Origin: Sinorhizobium sp. 8-89 | Lineage (GTDB): Bacteria; Pseudomonadota; Alphaproteobacteria; Rhizobiales; Rhizobiaceae | Length of the DNA: 52,207 bases | Assembly: GCF_030124325.1 (NCBI RefSeq) | Contig: NZ_JASKLR010000032.1 | Span: forward strand, 1-52,207 | Direction of reading: 5' to 3' | Part shown: piece by piece, positions 43,008 through 51,481 of the stretch | How positions within the stretch are numbered: the stretch's first letter is position 1 | Layout: the number at the start of each line of letters is the position of its first letter | The notes under the pieces: model-generated | What the model was told of the DNA's origin: nothing | Database searches by the model: none | What the model saw: the letters and a program-made list of their open reading frames with translations, nothing else | Program-made: the position numbers and the translations under genes

Positions 43008-45034
43008 ACTGCGCTTCTCCTATCGAGTCTCTGAAGAGCGGGAATTTCATGAAGACATGCGCGGAAGGCATCGAGGAAATCATCGACGTGATGTTTTGTC
43101 ATTGACGTCGAGATGCTCCCCCAGAACGGGGCGGCTACGTAAAAGCCGCGCTCTAGCATTCCAGCATGCAGCAGCCGCAATACTTCCTTTTCGGAGGCAT
43201 CATGATGGGCATTGCGATATGACCAAGGTCGATTTTTTTTTGCATGGAATCGAAACAGCGATCCGGCTCCTTGCGCCGTGATAGCCACGCCTACATCGCA
43301 AGCAGCGCGCTCGGCTTGTTCACGGAGGTAGTCACCGAGTTCGTTAATCCGGTCAACTTCGGCCACTGTCAACGCTGCAAGGGCTGCGCGCCCAGCGGCC
43401 ATCGTAAGGGGGTTCGCCGAAAACGTTCCACCTTGAGGCACTCGAGCCCTATCTTGGGGAGCGAACGCTTCCATGATCACCGAGCTTCCGCCGACTATCC
43501 CTATCGGAAGCCCTCCGCCTACCACCTTTCCCAAAGTGACGAGATCAGGCACAAAGCCCCTCGATGCAGAAGCGCCGTGATAGCCAAGTCGAAAGCACAC
43601 AACTTCGTCGCTGATCAAAACGATCCCGTGTTGCTTCGCTGTCTCCTGTAACATCGCCAAATAATCGGTTTTGAGCGGAATCATGCCTGCAGCGCAGGGA
43701 AGCATATCGACGAGAATGCAGGCGAGATTGGAACCATGCTGCTCGATAATGTTCCTTGATCGCTCTGTATCGTTGAGGGGAAGAACCAAGACGTCCGCGC
43801 ACACGTGCGAAGGCGTGCTAAGATATGGCGGATTTGAGTTCGGGTACTCACCCCCCCAATTACTTGGGTTGCTGCGGGTGCTTACCTCAGCCCAATCGTA
43901 AGTACCGTGAAACGCCCCCTCCAGCTTTGCTAGCCCGGTCCGCCCCGTCATCGCCCGAGCCGCCTTGATGGCAAACATCACAGCTTCGGTGCCGCTGTTC
44001 AAAAAACGGAGAAGTTCAATGGCGGGGACGCGGTCGCAAATCGCCTGCGCGAGATCAATATCGGCGACCGTTGGGTTGCCAAAAGCAGTGCCGCGCTCCA
44101 GCTGGGAAGTAATGGCGGCGATGGTTCCCGGATGTCGATGGCCGTGGACCAACGTCGAAAAATTATTGTGAAAATCGATATAGCTGTTTCCGTCGGCGTC
44201 TTGTATGCGTGCGCCTTCTCCGGCGTGCGCGTAGATGGATAAACCATCGTTTTCCTTATTGAGTTGAACCGTTCCTATGGAAACTCTGGTGACGCCGGCT
44301 GGGTAGAGAGCCCGGGCGAGCTCGGTTAGCTCCCGAGATTGGCCGAAACCATTATATGGCTTCTCATGGCCTTTGCGGATCTGCATAAGTCTATATGTTG
44401 CTGTCCGAGTCGCTTGCGATCCCTGAATCAGAATGGATGACTCAAGCCCGTTTTCCCGAACAATCTCTGAAAGAATGTCGTCGCGGGCGTAGCTACCGAA
44501 GCCCAGGATTATCCGGCCATTTTTCGTAAGCCACTGCGGCCCCTCTGCCAGGAACCGCCGCAGCAAAGCGTAGCCGGGATCAATTATCCCGCGTTCTAGC
44601 TCGTTGTGGCACTCGAAGTCGTCCGGGGCGAACTGGCTTGGAAAATTCCAAAAGATGATATGAAACCGTCGAGTGCGAGGAACATTTGAGAAAATGTCGC
44701 TTTCGAAGGCTTCAATATTCGAGATGTTGTTGCGGCCAGCGTTTTCGATTGTGTTGATGACTGCTCGTGAGTCAATATCAACCGACGTTACAGTTTTCGC
44801 ACCCGCTCTTGCGAGGTGCAGGCCAGGCAAACCAAAGCCGCAACCGATCTCGAGGATATCTAGTCCCAGAACAGGGGGAAAATTCTCAGTTGCCCACCTC
44901 CATCCAGCAAACTCTTCTGGTGGAAAAACTCCTTCATGCACAACCAAGTCCAGTCCAAACTCGCTCATTCGGAGTGGAAAGCTCCGATCTTGGCTGGCAC
45001 TTAGGATCCTTCTTATTCTTTCAACGGTCGTCAT
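43004..45034 (-). CDS. Fusion of SAM-dependent methyltransferase and class III aminotransferase
   Basis: One 676-residue ORF. Residues about 25-220 form a class I methyltransferase: LDILEIGCGFGLPGLHLA (58-75) is SAM motif I, VDID (85-88) the acidic loop, and FWNFPSQF (128-135) a motif IV like the NPPF/NPPY of PrmC-type enzymes. Residues about 232-676 form a class III PLP aminotransferase close to glutamate-1-semialdehyde aminomutase: FLNSGTEAVMFAIKAAR (345-361), ISDEVV (474-479) and LGKVVGGGLPIG (501-512) with Lys503 as the likely Schiff-base residue. ATG 45034 has GGGAG upstream. The two halves may methylate and aminate successive intermediates. An assembly artefact is unlikely because the frame is continuous and codon use even. 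Confidence 0.9.
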   Translation of the reverse strand: MTTVERIRRILSASQDRSFPLRMSEFGLDLVVHEGVFPPEEFAGWRWATENFPPVLGLDILEIGCGFGLPGLHLARAGAKTVTSVDIDSRAVINTIENAGRNNISNIEAFESDIFSNVPRTRRFHIIFWNFPSQFAPDDFECHNELERGIIDPGYALLRRFLAEGPQWLTKNGRIILGFGSYARDDILSEIVRENGLESSILIQGSQATRTATYRLMQIRKGHEKPYNGFGQSRELTELARALYPAGVTRVSIGTVQLNKENDGLSIYAHAGEGARIQDADGNSYIDFHNNFSTLVHGHRHPGTIAAITSQLERGTAFGNPTVADIDLAQAICDRVPAIELLRFLNSGTEAVMFAIKAARAMTGRTGLAKLEGAFHGTYDWAEVSTRSNPSNWGGEYPNSNPPYLSTPSHVCADVLVLPLNDTERSRNIIEQHGSNLACILVDMLPCAAGMIPLKTDYLAMLQETAKQHGIVLISDEVVCFRLGYHGASASRGFVPDLVTLGKVVGGGLPIGIVGGSSVIMEAFAPQDRARVPQGGTFSANPLTMAAGRAALAALTVAEVDRINELGDYLREQAERAACDVGVAITAQGAGSLFRFHAKKNRPWSYRNAHHDASEKEVLRLLHAGMLERGFYVAAPFWGSISTSMTKHHVDDFLDAFRACLHEIPALQRLDRRSAV

Positions 45035-45075
45035 GTGAGGCTCCCTGGCCGGCGGTCACGCTCACCAGCCTCGTT

Positions 45076-45591
45076 TCAAGAGTTGGCGTTCAGGATTCCC
45101 AGCGCAGCGAGTTGGAACCTTAACCACGCAATGTCGAGTTCAGCTCCAACGAAAGGTACGTTGCGAAGGAGGCAGTGAAGATCCTCTCGGTGTTTGATGA
45201 GTCCGTCGTGTTTGTACATCTCGATTTTGCGTGCCACGATGGCTGCATAGTTGGCGCGCACGCCGAGGGACGGATCAAGAACAAGAGGCGGCGGAGGCCC
45301 AGCCTCCAAAACCCAATTAACTGCAACGTTTCCCTGCGCGTGGGCAAAAGTTCTCTCGTGTTCCGTCGAAGAGACTTTTGACGCCGTAACCACGAATCCC
45401 ACCCCGGCTAGCTCATTAGTGTCGCGCTCGATCGCATAATCGAATGCCTTTTGTTGAAGATGATGGATATCAATGTCGTTCGGAACTCGCTCCAGAAATG
45501 GGGCAATGACGCTGCTACCTGCTAGCCAACTTTCGTCCGATCGATTGGCTGCCATCGCAATGAGCGCCGCGCGCATCATGTCCAAAGTCAT
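45076..45591 (-). CDS. Nucleotidyltransferase-like protein
   Basis: A 171-residue protein starting ATG 45591, 2 bp after the kinase-fusion stop. LAGSSVIAPFLERVPNDIDIHH (near residues 23-44) has the G-S-x(n)-D-x-D pattern of minimal nucleotidyltransferases, and ARKIEMYKHDGLIKHREDLH near the C-terminus resembles the K-x-x-x-x-x-R-x-x-x-x-D-x-x-D helix of AbiEii-like proteins. Family membership is tentative. In this operon it could transfer a nucleotide to an intermediate; a toxin-like role is less likely without a partner antitoxin. Confidence 0.5.
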   Translation of the reverse strand: MTLDMMRAALIAMAANRSDESWLAGSSVIAPFLERVPNDIDIHHLQQKAFDYAIERDTNELAGVGFVVTASKVSSTEHERTFAHAQGNVAVNWVLEAGPPPPLVLDPSLGVRANYAAIVARKIEMYKHDGLIKHREDLHCLLRNVPFVGAELDIAWLRFQLAALGILNANS

Positions 45592-45593
45592 GC

Positions 45594-47138
45594 TCAATCT
45601 CCGTTTTGAATTCTCCGCGAGCCGCTTGTAAGTGAATTCCAGTAAGGCATCGCCAGTAGACCCGCTTCGAGCAGAAGACGGTCCCAAGCCGAAAGTTCGC
45701 CCGCCCTATCGAGCAGCACTTGTAGGCTGGCACTATCACCCGCAAAGAATCTTTGGACCGTTTCCGCCAGTCCGAGGCTCACGGCGACTGATTCCGCCAG
45801 TTCGAAGGCGGCGCGTGCGTTCGAAAGCGCATCATCGTCTTTGCTGCTAACGTCGGAATGAAGTGCTTGGGAATTTCCGAGAATCGCCAGCAGCACGCGG
45901 AAAGACGAGTGAGAAATCTGGCCGGTGTTGAGCGCTCGCCAGGTCGTCTCGTCTGTGCCGATGGAATGCGCCCGAAGGATTCTCAGTTCCTCGCGCATGA
46001 CACCGTCGCTGTCGCTCACGTGAACGAGATTGGTGACTGGATTGTCGCAGAAAAAGCGACTGCGAATGGTTCCTTTGGCAGCTTGCGCTGGCTGGGCCTT
46101 ACCCTTCAGATTTTGAAGGTTCGACAACGCGTCATTACCGATCCACAATGTTGCGCAGACTGGGCGCATGTCGAACAAATCGACAACGAGCGGCCAGTGC
46201 TTTCCGCCGCTAGAGTTCGTTAAGGAATAGAAGGCTTCTATCGATCTGCGACTGTGAATGGCAAAGAACCTATCACAAACCTCGAGTTTTCCTTCTTGTG
46301 CGATAAAACGATCAAGCGCACTGGTCAGGCCGGATTTTGCAACGTCGGGCCCATAGACAGTAAGACCGACGGAACGCGTCTGTCCAGTTCTCCGTACGGG
46401 CTGGGCTTGCCGTTCGCCGCCGCTATCCAGAGCTTGGCGGATGAGCGTGCCGGTCACTTCTCGACCTTCAAGCCAATCCCTCAATCGCTGTGGAAAGGCA
46501 CCGTTTAGCACAACACCCGAGAGCCCACGTCGCGCCATGAATTGAGCAGCGCATGCATCGATTGACGTATGACCGAGGCGCGCAAGCTCGTCAGGAGCAA
46601 TTTCAGGTATCAGCGCCGATGGATCATCGCTCCTACCGTTCCGGTAAACGCCGTCGACATCTGTGAGGACCGCGAGTTTGTTCGTACTCGTTAGCCATGC
46701 GATCCATGCGGCGATAGCATCTGAAGTGATGTCCCAGCTCCACTCAACGGGATCCAAGGCGAAAAGAATTCGCGAAGGTAGCAACACGGGAATTCTCCCT
46801 TGCTCCATGACGAGCCGGCACTCGCCGAGTGTTGAGCACGGGACTAGATTCGAAGAAAACGCAGGATCGGCGATCATATATCCGGTCTGATCCTGGGCGA
46901 GCGCACATGCATGATGTGCGGTGAATGCGTCGAGAGGATATGATGAGTCGACGGCCTCGATGGCTTTGTCCGGAATCCCGCCTCCTGGGACAATCATGAT
47001 TCGGTGACCCGACGTACGGATCTGCTCAAGGTCTGCGAGAACCGTTCTGCAGGTCTCTAGATCGCGCATGAGACTTCCGCCAAATTTCACTACTGCGGAG
47101 AACCCGTAAGGTGGAAAGCCGTTGGAAGCTGGCTGCAT
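45594..47138 (-). CDS. Fusion of amino-acid-kinase and NDP-kinase-like domains
   Basis: A 514-residue protein (numbered from ATG 47138; a TTG at 47156 is an alternative start). Residues about 13-234 are an amino-acid-kinase fold: VVKFGGSLM (16-24), IVPGGGIPDK (49-58), WDITSDAIAAWIAWL (135-149) and LTDVDGVY (158-165). The W-D-x-T-S-D-x-I-A-x-W block resembles MfnE-type phosphate kinases more than aspartokinases. Residues about 257-387 resemble nucleoside diphosphate kinase: PVCATLWIGNDAL, AQPAQAAKGTIRSRF and NLVHVSDSDG, in which His373 aligns with the phospho-histidine. The usual KPD near the NDK start is GPD here, so the Lys is lost. A helical tail of about 120 residues follows and is unrecognised. 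It may add phosphates to an intermediate. Confidence 0.75.
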   Translation of the reverse strand: MQPASNGFPPYGFSAVVKFGGSLMRDLETCRTVLADLEQIRTSGHRIMIVPGGGIPDKAIEAVDSSYPLDAFTAHHACALAQDQTGYMIADPAFSSNLVPCSTLGECRLVMEQGRIPVLLPSRILFALDPVEWSWDITSDAIAAWIAWLTSTNKLAVLTDVDGVYRNGRSDDPSALIPEIAPDELARLGHTSIDACAAQFMARRGLSGVVLNGAFPQRLRDWLEGREVTGTLIRQALDSGGERQAQPVRRTGQTRSVGLTVYGPDVAKSGLTSALDRFIAQEGKLEVCDRFFAIHSRRSIEAFYSLTNSSGGKHWPLVVDLFDMRPVCATLWIGNDALSNLQNLKGKAQPAQAAKGTIRSRFFCDNPVTNLVHVSDSDGVMREELRILRAHSIGTDETTWRALNTGQISHSSFRVLLAILGNSQALHSDVSSKDDDALSNARAAFELAESVAVSLGLAETVQRFFAGDSASLQVLLDRAGELSAWDRLLLEAGLLAMPYWNSLTSGSRRIQNGD

Positions 47139-47162
47139 TTTTTCTGTCGCCCTCAAGCTCTC

Positions 47163-48449
47163 CTAAGCGGTCGGCACAACATCGGGCATCCTTCGGAGAA
47201 TTCGCGGTAGGACACTCCAGATTTTGTGAAATGCGTCAGCATATAGTTTCATGATTTCGGCATCGTTCGGTGGGGCGATCTCCGAGACACAGAACATTGT
47301 GTCAAGTAGCCTCATCGTGTTCGGAAACTCGGCCGCGTTCCAGCGTCCGCGCACTGCCGGCAAGTATTCGAACACTGGTCGCGTGAGCCAAACCAAAACC
47401 GGCACGCCCTCAGCCCGAAGCAGCTTAACAATAAAATCTCTGCCCGCAGGGCCTTGGGGAAACCCCAAAATTTCTGGTTCGATCCGCAGAGGGAAGTTAA
47501 GCATTGAGTGGGTATGGTCGGCGGGATCGAATAGAGGGAACAGTCCGGAAAGACCACTGATCATCTGCCATAAGGACGTCGCATTGCGTCTTCGCTTCCG
47601 CAGTTGCTGGTCTAAGCCCTTGATGCGCGCGCTTGCTATCGCAGCGGAGAATACGTTTGGCCGATAGTTGTAGCCCTGCGAGTCAGGCGAAAATATTCGC
47701 GCTCCACTTCGAGACGAACTTGTCAATGAGACATGGTCGACATGATCGATGAGGTTGGGGTCCTTCGTGATAACAAAACCCAGTTCTCCCGCGCCGAGAT
47801 GTTTGGCGCCATTGCCTGACAATGCGAGGGCGTCGCTTTCCAGGTACACACTATTCACGATATTTTTGACAGCACCGATCGACTGGCACACGTCATCGAT
47901 GAGTGCTATCCCTCGGCTCCGAGCTGCCGCGCGCGTTCTTTGCGCGAGAATATTGTTGCCGAATAGGTGTGTAACAAGGACCGCCGCCACATCCAATTCC
48001 ATTGCGCCGGCTGCTGATTCTTCGTCAATACCGGCAAGCTCTAAATCAACGTCGATGAAAATTGGTTCTAACCCGCAGATTAAAATCGGGCCAACCGCCC
48101 CCGGCCAATTCAGCGCTGTGGTGATGACATGGTTTCCTCGATCTTTGAAGTAATCCAGTTCTACGTGGATAGCCGCAGTTCCGCTACCGACCGCCCGCAC
48201 TGCCCAATTCCCTGCCCACTTCGTGAGGCGCCGCTCGAGGTGAGAAACGACCGGATGGTTGACCCGATGATACTTGCCGCTACGCACAACTACGCCAAGA
48301 GCCTTTAGGTGCTTCTTTTTGGCGGCCGGCCACGATGTAATCCGTCCAGGAGCGATAACAGGGTCTCCGCCGAAGAGTGCGACAGATGCCTCCGGTCGGT
48401 CAGTCGCCCTCGAGGCAGCATCCAAGTCCAAACTGACATACTTGTTCAT
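47163..48449 (-). CDS. DegT/DnrJ/EryC1/StrS-family aminotransferase
   Basis: A 428-residue PLP enzyme. GSGTAAIHV (88-96) binds the cofactor phosphate, LIDDVCQSIGA (183-193) holds the Asp that contacts the pyridine nitrogen, and LSGNGAKHLGAGELGFV (210-226) contains the Schiff-base Lys216. These enzymes aminate keto sugars, keto-cyclitols and related compounds in secondary metabolism; scyllo-inosose aminotransferases belong here. ATG 48449 is preceded by GGAG at 8-9 bp. First gene of the operon, 24 bp before the kinase-fusion ATG. Confidence 0.9.
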   Translation of the reverse strand: MNKYVSLDLDAASRATDRPEASVALFGGDPVIAPGRITSWPAAKKKHLKALGVVVRSGKYHRVNHPVVSHLERRLTKWAGNWAVRAVGSGTAAIHVELDYFKDRGNHVITTALNWPGAVGPILICGLEPIFIDVDLELAGIDEESAAGAMELDVAAVLVTHLFGNNILAQRTRAAARSRGIALIDDVCQSIGAVKNIVNSVYLESDALALSGNGAKHLGAGELGFVITKDPNLIDHVDHVSLTSSSRSGARIFSPDSQGYNYRPNVFSAAIASARIKGLDQQLRKRRRNATSLWQMISGLSGLFPLFDPADHTHSMLNFPLRIEPEILGFPQGPAGRDFIVKLLRAEGVPVLVWLTRPVFEYLPAVRGRWNAAEFPNTMRLLDTMFCVSEIAPPNDAEIMKLYADAFHKIWSVLPRILRRMPDVVPTA

Positions 48450-49200
48450 TCAGCCGCTCCATGAAATAGGAATTTAAGCGTCGAGCGGCCGTAGGCTCTA
48501 ACATTGGTATCCGGCCAAGCTGCCCTCGGATGGGAAGCCTTCAGCTGTGGGATCTGTTGGAGCTTGGCCATCTCAGTGCATCTCCGATCTCGCCGGCCCT
48601 TTTCGATCCTGCAGTCGCGTCGATGCGTACTTACGTCTGGATCTTGCGACAGCGCTGCGGCAACATGCGCCCACGGTGCAAGAGCAAGTTCGATGCCACT
48701 GCCAAGGATGCGCGGACGCAAGCGCCGCCTTGGTTTTAGACCCTGCCCGCCACAACTTTCGTCGCACTTTAGCGGTGTTGCGCAAGGGTTGATTCACAGC
48801 ACTGTATGTGAAACGAGGCACTCTTGCCGTTGCAATCAGTTTCCAACAAAATCTTTCTCCCTGCCTGTGATGCGGCTGGGGATGGTCCTGCACGAAGCGT
48901 GCCAAAGGAGAAACTCGTTTAGAAATACCGTGAGACTTCAAATTTGATGTGATGTTTATCCGACATTGTCGGGCGTACGACAACGGAGGAGCGCGCTTGA
49001 ACGATGCTCTTCTGCCCACGGTATAGAAATGTAATTTCGAACCTAAACCAGCGGCTCCTCGATGGTATAGCGGGCCGCAAGCCGGAAGATCGAACGGGAA
49101 AGGTGAAGTTCGCCGGCGAGAGCCCGCGCGGTGATCCTCGAGACTTCGGTTGGCTTTGTGTAACCAACCCTCGGCAGTTGGTGCCGAAGTTATCGAAGCC
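48450..49200. promoter_or_regulatory. Upstream region of the biosynthetic operon, no supported gene
   Basis: About 750 bp with only short, biased ORFs. One inverted repeat, TTCACA-N8-TGTGAA at 48793-48812, could be an operator, but it lies 345 bp from the first gene. No sigma-54 or lux-box-like site was identified. Minus-strand frames at 48919-49208 are open but unrecognisable. Confidence 0.35.
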
Positions 49201-49540
49201 CTTCGCAATCAGGAAACCGTGGCAGCATGATTAAGGAACGCTTGGCATTCGATCCACCCCGACGTTTCCGGCTTCCAACCACGTGCGAAAACGCCCGAGG
49301 CCGAGAAAAGCGCGATCAAGCTCGGAACGGCTTGACACCCATCACGCCAAACCTGCAGCACTACCGCAGTAGCTCCGGCAACCTGTGGATCCGATGCGCG
49401 CAGGCTGCGCCGCACTAACCGGACGCCACGACAGAACAGAACCGGGCGCAGCAGATGAGTCCACATTTCGTTGGGCAGGTAATCTGGTCTGAAGTACCGA
49501 GCGACTTCCAGTGCCTTCTGACTTCAGCCAGCTTCTCTTC
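49201..49540 (-). other. Unrecognised open stretch, probably eroded gene
   Basis: Minus-strand frames contain RYFRPDYLPNEMWTHLLRPV and then LFCRGVRLVRRSL, GATAVVLQVWRDG, which look like genuine protein, but no complete ORF or start is present and I do not recognise a family. Confidence 0.3.
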
Positions 49541-49549
49541 CGCTCGTAT

Positions 49550-49860
49550 GCAGCAGAGCAGTTGTGGCGGCGCTCGAATAGGCTGGAACCGCAAGGACGA
49601 AGTTGCTGCTGAGGAACTGGTCGGCGGCTCCGAACTCCGGCAAGCGCCGCAAGTCGTCGTCTTCGATGGCTGCGCGAAGGGCGTCAAGGTACGCCCCACG
49701 TAACCTGCAATTCAGCCATGAACCGGCAAGCCTCCAGGAGACCAGCCTCACCCCCTGCCAGTTCTGCAATCGGGAAAAGGCCGTGCCGAACCACTCTGGA
49801 TAGGGTGCATAACGGTGCTCGATCAGCATGGCGAGCCGCATGATATTACTGACCACATGC
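49550..49860 (-). pseudogene. DUF4037-like fragment
   Basis: The minus strand reads MRLAMLIEHRYAPYPEWFGT, then AFSRLQNWQG and on to YLDALRAAIEDDDLRRLP. The core YAPYPxWFGTAFxRL is characteristic of DUF4037 proteins. No start codon; upstream is IS110 sequence, so it is a truncated piece. Confidence 0.45.
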
Positions 49861-49923
49861 GGGCGATGATGCGAGAGCCGATCTCGTCCCCCCACGTCGC
49901 CAGTGCGGCCGACATAGGCGCGT

Positions 49924-50215
49924 TCAACGCATGGTCGGCCGTGTGACGGCCTCGCAGATCGCCTCCGCGTCGGCCGCATCGGTCTTCCCACGCTTGACGT
50001 AGCTTTCACGTAAGCCGGCGGCATCAGCCGGACCGTGTGGCCGAGCTTGCCCAATTCCCGGCCCAATAAAGGGCTGTCGCGCACGCCTCGATGCCGATCA
50101 GCCAGGGGGAAAGGCCAGCGAAGAATTTCAGCACCTCGCCACCGCGCAACGGCTTACGGACCACTACTTTGCCGCATGCGTCGATGCCGTGACGCGACAA
50201 TGTCGGAGACTCGAC
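49924..50215 (-). pseudogene. IS110-family transposase N-terminal remnant
   Basis: Successive frames give SRHGIDACGKVVVRKPLRGG and FFAGLSPWLIGIEACATALY, then RELGKLGHTVRLMPPAYVK, then SYVKRGKTDAADAEAICEAV and TRPTMR before a stop at 49924. This is the DEDD domain of IS110/IS1111 transposases with two frameshifts. The C-terminal transposase_20 part is absent. Confidence 0.7.
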
Positions 50216-50545
50216 AAATGTCGGACATGCGGCGATCGATTGCCATGCGTTTAAAGAGTTCTTCCTTTGGCACGCATGTTGCTTCGGGTGTCGCTAAACG
50301 CGTCTCGCGGAGAGTGTCGCAATGTTCGCACAATGCTGTCTGCTGGGATCAGCCCGTACCATAAGGGACCTCCCGGTGCAAAAGAAGCAAGCGCCGCACT
50401 GGAAGCAATAGCCGGGCCAAGGGCTGCACAGCCCTTGGCCACAACGATCCTCTTGCCTGGAGCCGACCTCCAGTCGGTCCAACCTGGGCGAATTTCTGGA
50501 TGTCCCGACAGTACCCGAAAATCAACACAAAGGAGAATTTTGCCG

Positions 50546-51481
50546 ATGCGACGAGTGCTTTTGACATATGTCGTGCTTTGCGGTCTGCCGGCGGGCGCCG
50601 CCGCTGCCGACGCCACGGTGGCCGGTGACCCGGCGGCGTTAGCCGGCGCGGCATCCCCGGTCTTTTCGTTCGAGGGCGGGCTACGCTACTGGTACAGCAG
50701 CGGCGAAGCGTCGAAGGACCTCTACGGTACCGGCGGCACGGTGATGGTCTCGCGGCTAACATACAACGATCTCGATGCGCGTTCGGGCGAATTCTTCTTC
50801 AACGCGACCCACAATCCGACTGGCATCTTCATCAAGGGCTTCATCGGCGCGGGCGGGATCGCCCAGGGTTCTCTTACCGACGAGGATTTCCTACCCTATT
50901 CGAACACGTTGTCCGATCAGCACGGCGGCCGCATCACCTATTTCACCGCCGATCTCGGATACAATTTCTGGAACACGCCACGTTACCGCATCGGTGCTTT
51001 TGTCGGATACAATTTTTGGAACGAGAGCTACCACGCCTTCGATTGCGCGCAGCAGGCGGCCAACCCGGAGATTTGCGTACCAGCCATTACGACCAATATG
51101 GGCATTATTAGCCAGGATAACGATTGGCATTCGCTGCGACTCGGCCTGGCCGGGCAGACGCAAATCACCGAACGGCTCAGCCTTTCTGGTGATGTTGCGG
51201 TGCTGTTCACGCGGCTTGACGGCGAAGACCAGCACCATCTGCGCCCAGATATCAATCCGCTGCCCGAAGACGGCAACGGGCACGGCATCCAGCTCGAGGC
51301 AATGTTGAACTACAAGGTCACGGATTTGTTCAACATCGGCATCGGCGGCCGCTACTGGCGCGCGGGATCTACTGGCGCCGCTCATTTCGAGGAGACGCCG
51401 TCCGGTGGCAGGGCGCAGGTCCTGCATTGGGAGGCTGAGCGCTACGGCGTGTTCGTGCAGGCGAGCATCAAGTTCAACTGA
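50546..51481 (+). CDS. Outer-membrane beta-barrel protein
   Basis: A 311-residue protein with a Sec signal (MRRVLLTYVVLCGLPAGAAA, cleaved near residue 21). Many alternating polar/aromatic strands follow: FEGGLRYWYSSGEASKDLYG, ADLGYNFWNTPRYRIGAFVGYNFW (split by short turns), and the C-terminal strand ends FVQASIKFN, with the terminal aromatic residue followed by Asn. It resembles omptin-like or surface barrel proteins common in rhizobia. ATG 50546 follows AAGGAGAATTT; a long upstream in-frame extension to 50267 overlaps IS110-flanking DNA and lacks a signal peptide. It is the only intact gene in this terminal segment. Function unknown. Confidence 0.8.
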   Translation: MRRVLLTYVVLCGLPAGAAAADATVAGDPAALAGAASPVFSFEGGLRYWYSSGEASKDLYGTGGTVMVSRLTYNDLDARSGEFFFNATHNPTGIFIKGFIGAGGIAQGSLTDEDFLPYSNTLSDQHGGRITYFTADLGYNFWNTPRYRIGAFVGYNFWNESYHAFDCAQQAANPEICVPAITTNMGIISQDNDWHSLRLGLAGQTQITERLSLSGDVAVLFTRLDGEDQHHLRPDINPLPEDGNGHGIQLEAMLNYKVTDLFNIGIGGRYWRAGSTGAAHFEETPSGGRAQVLHWEAERYGVFVQASIKFN

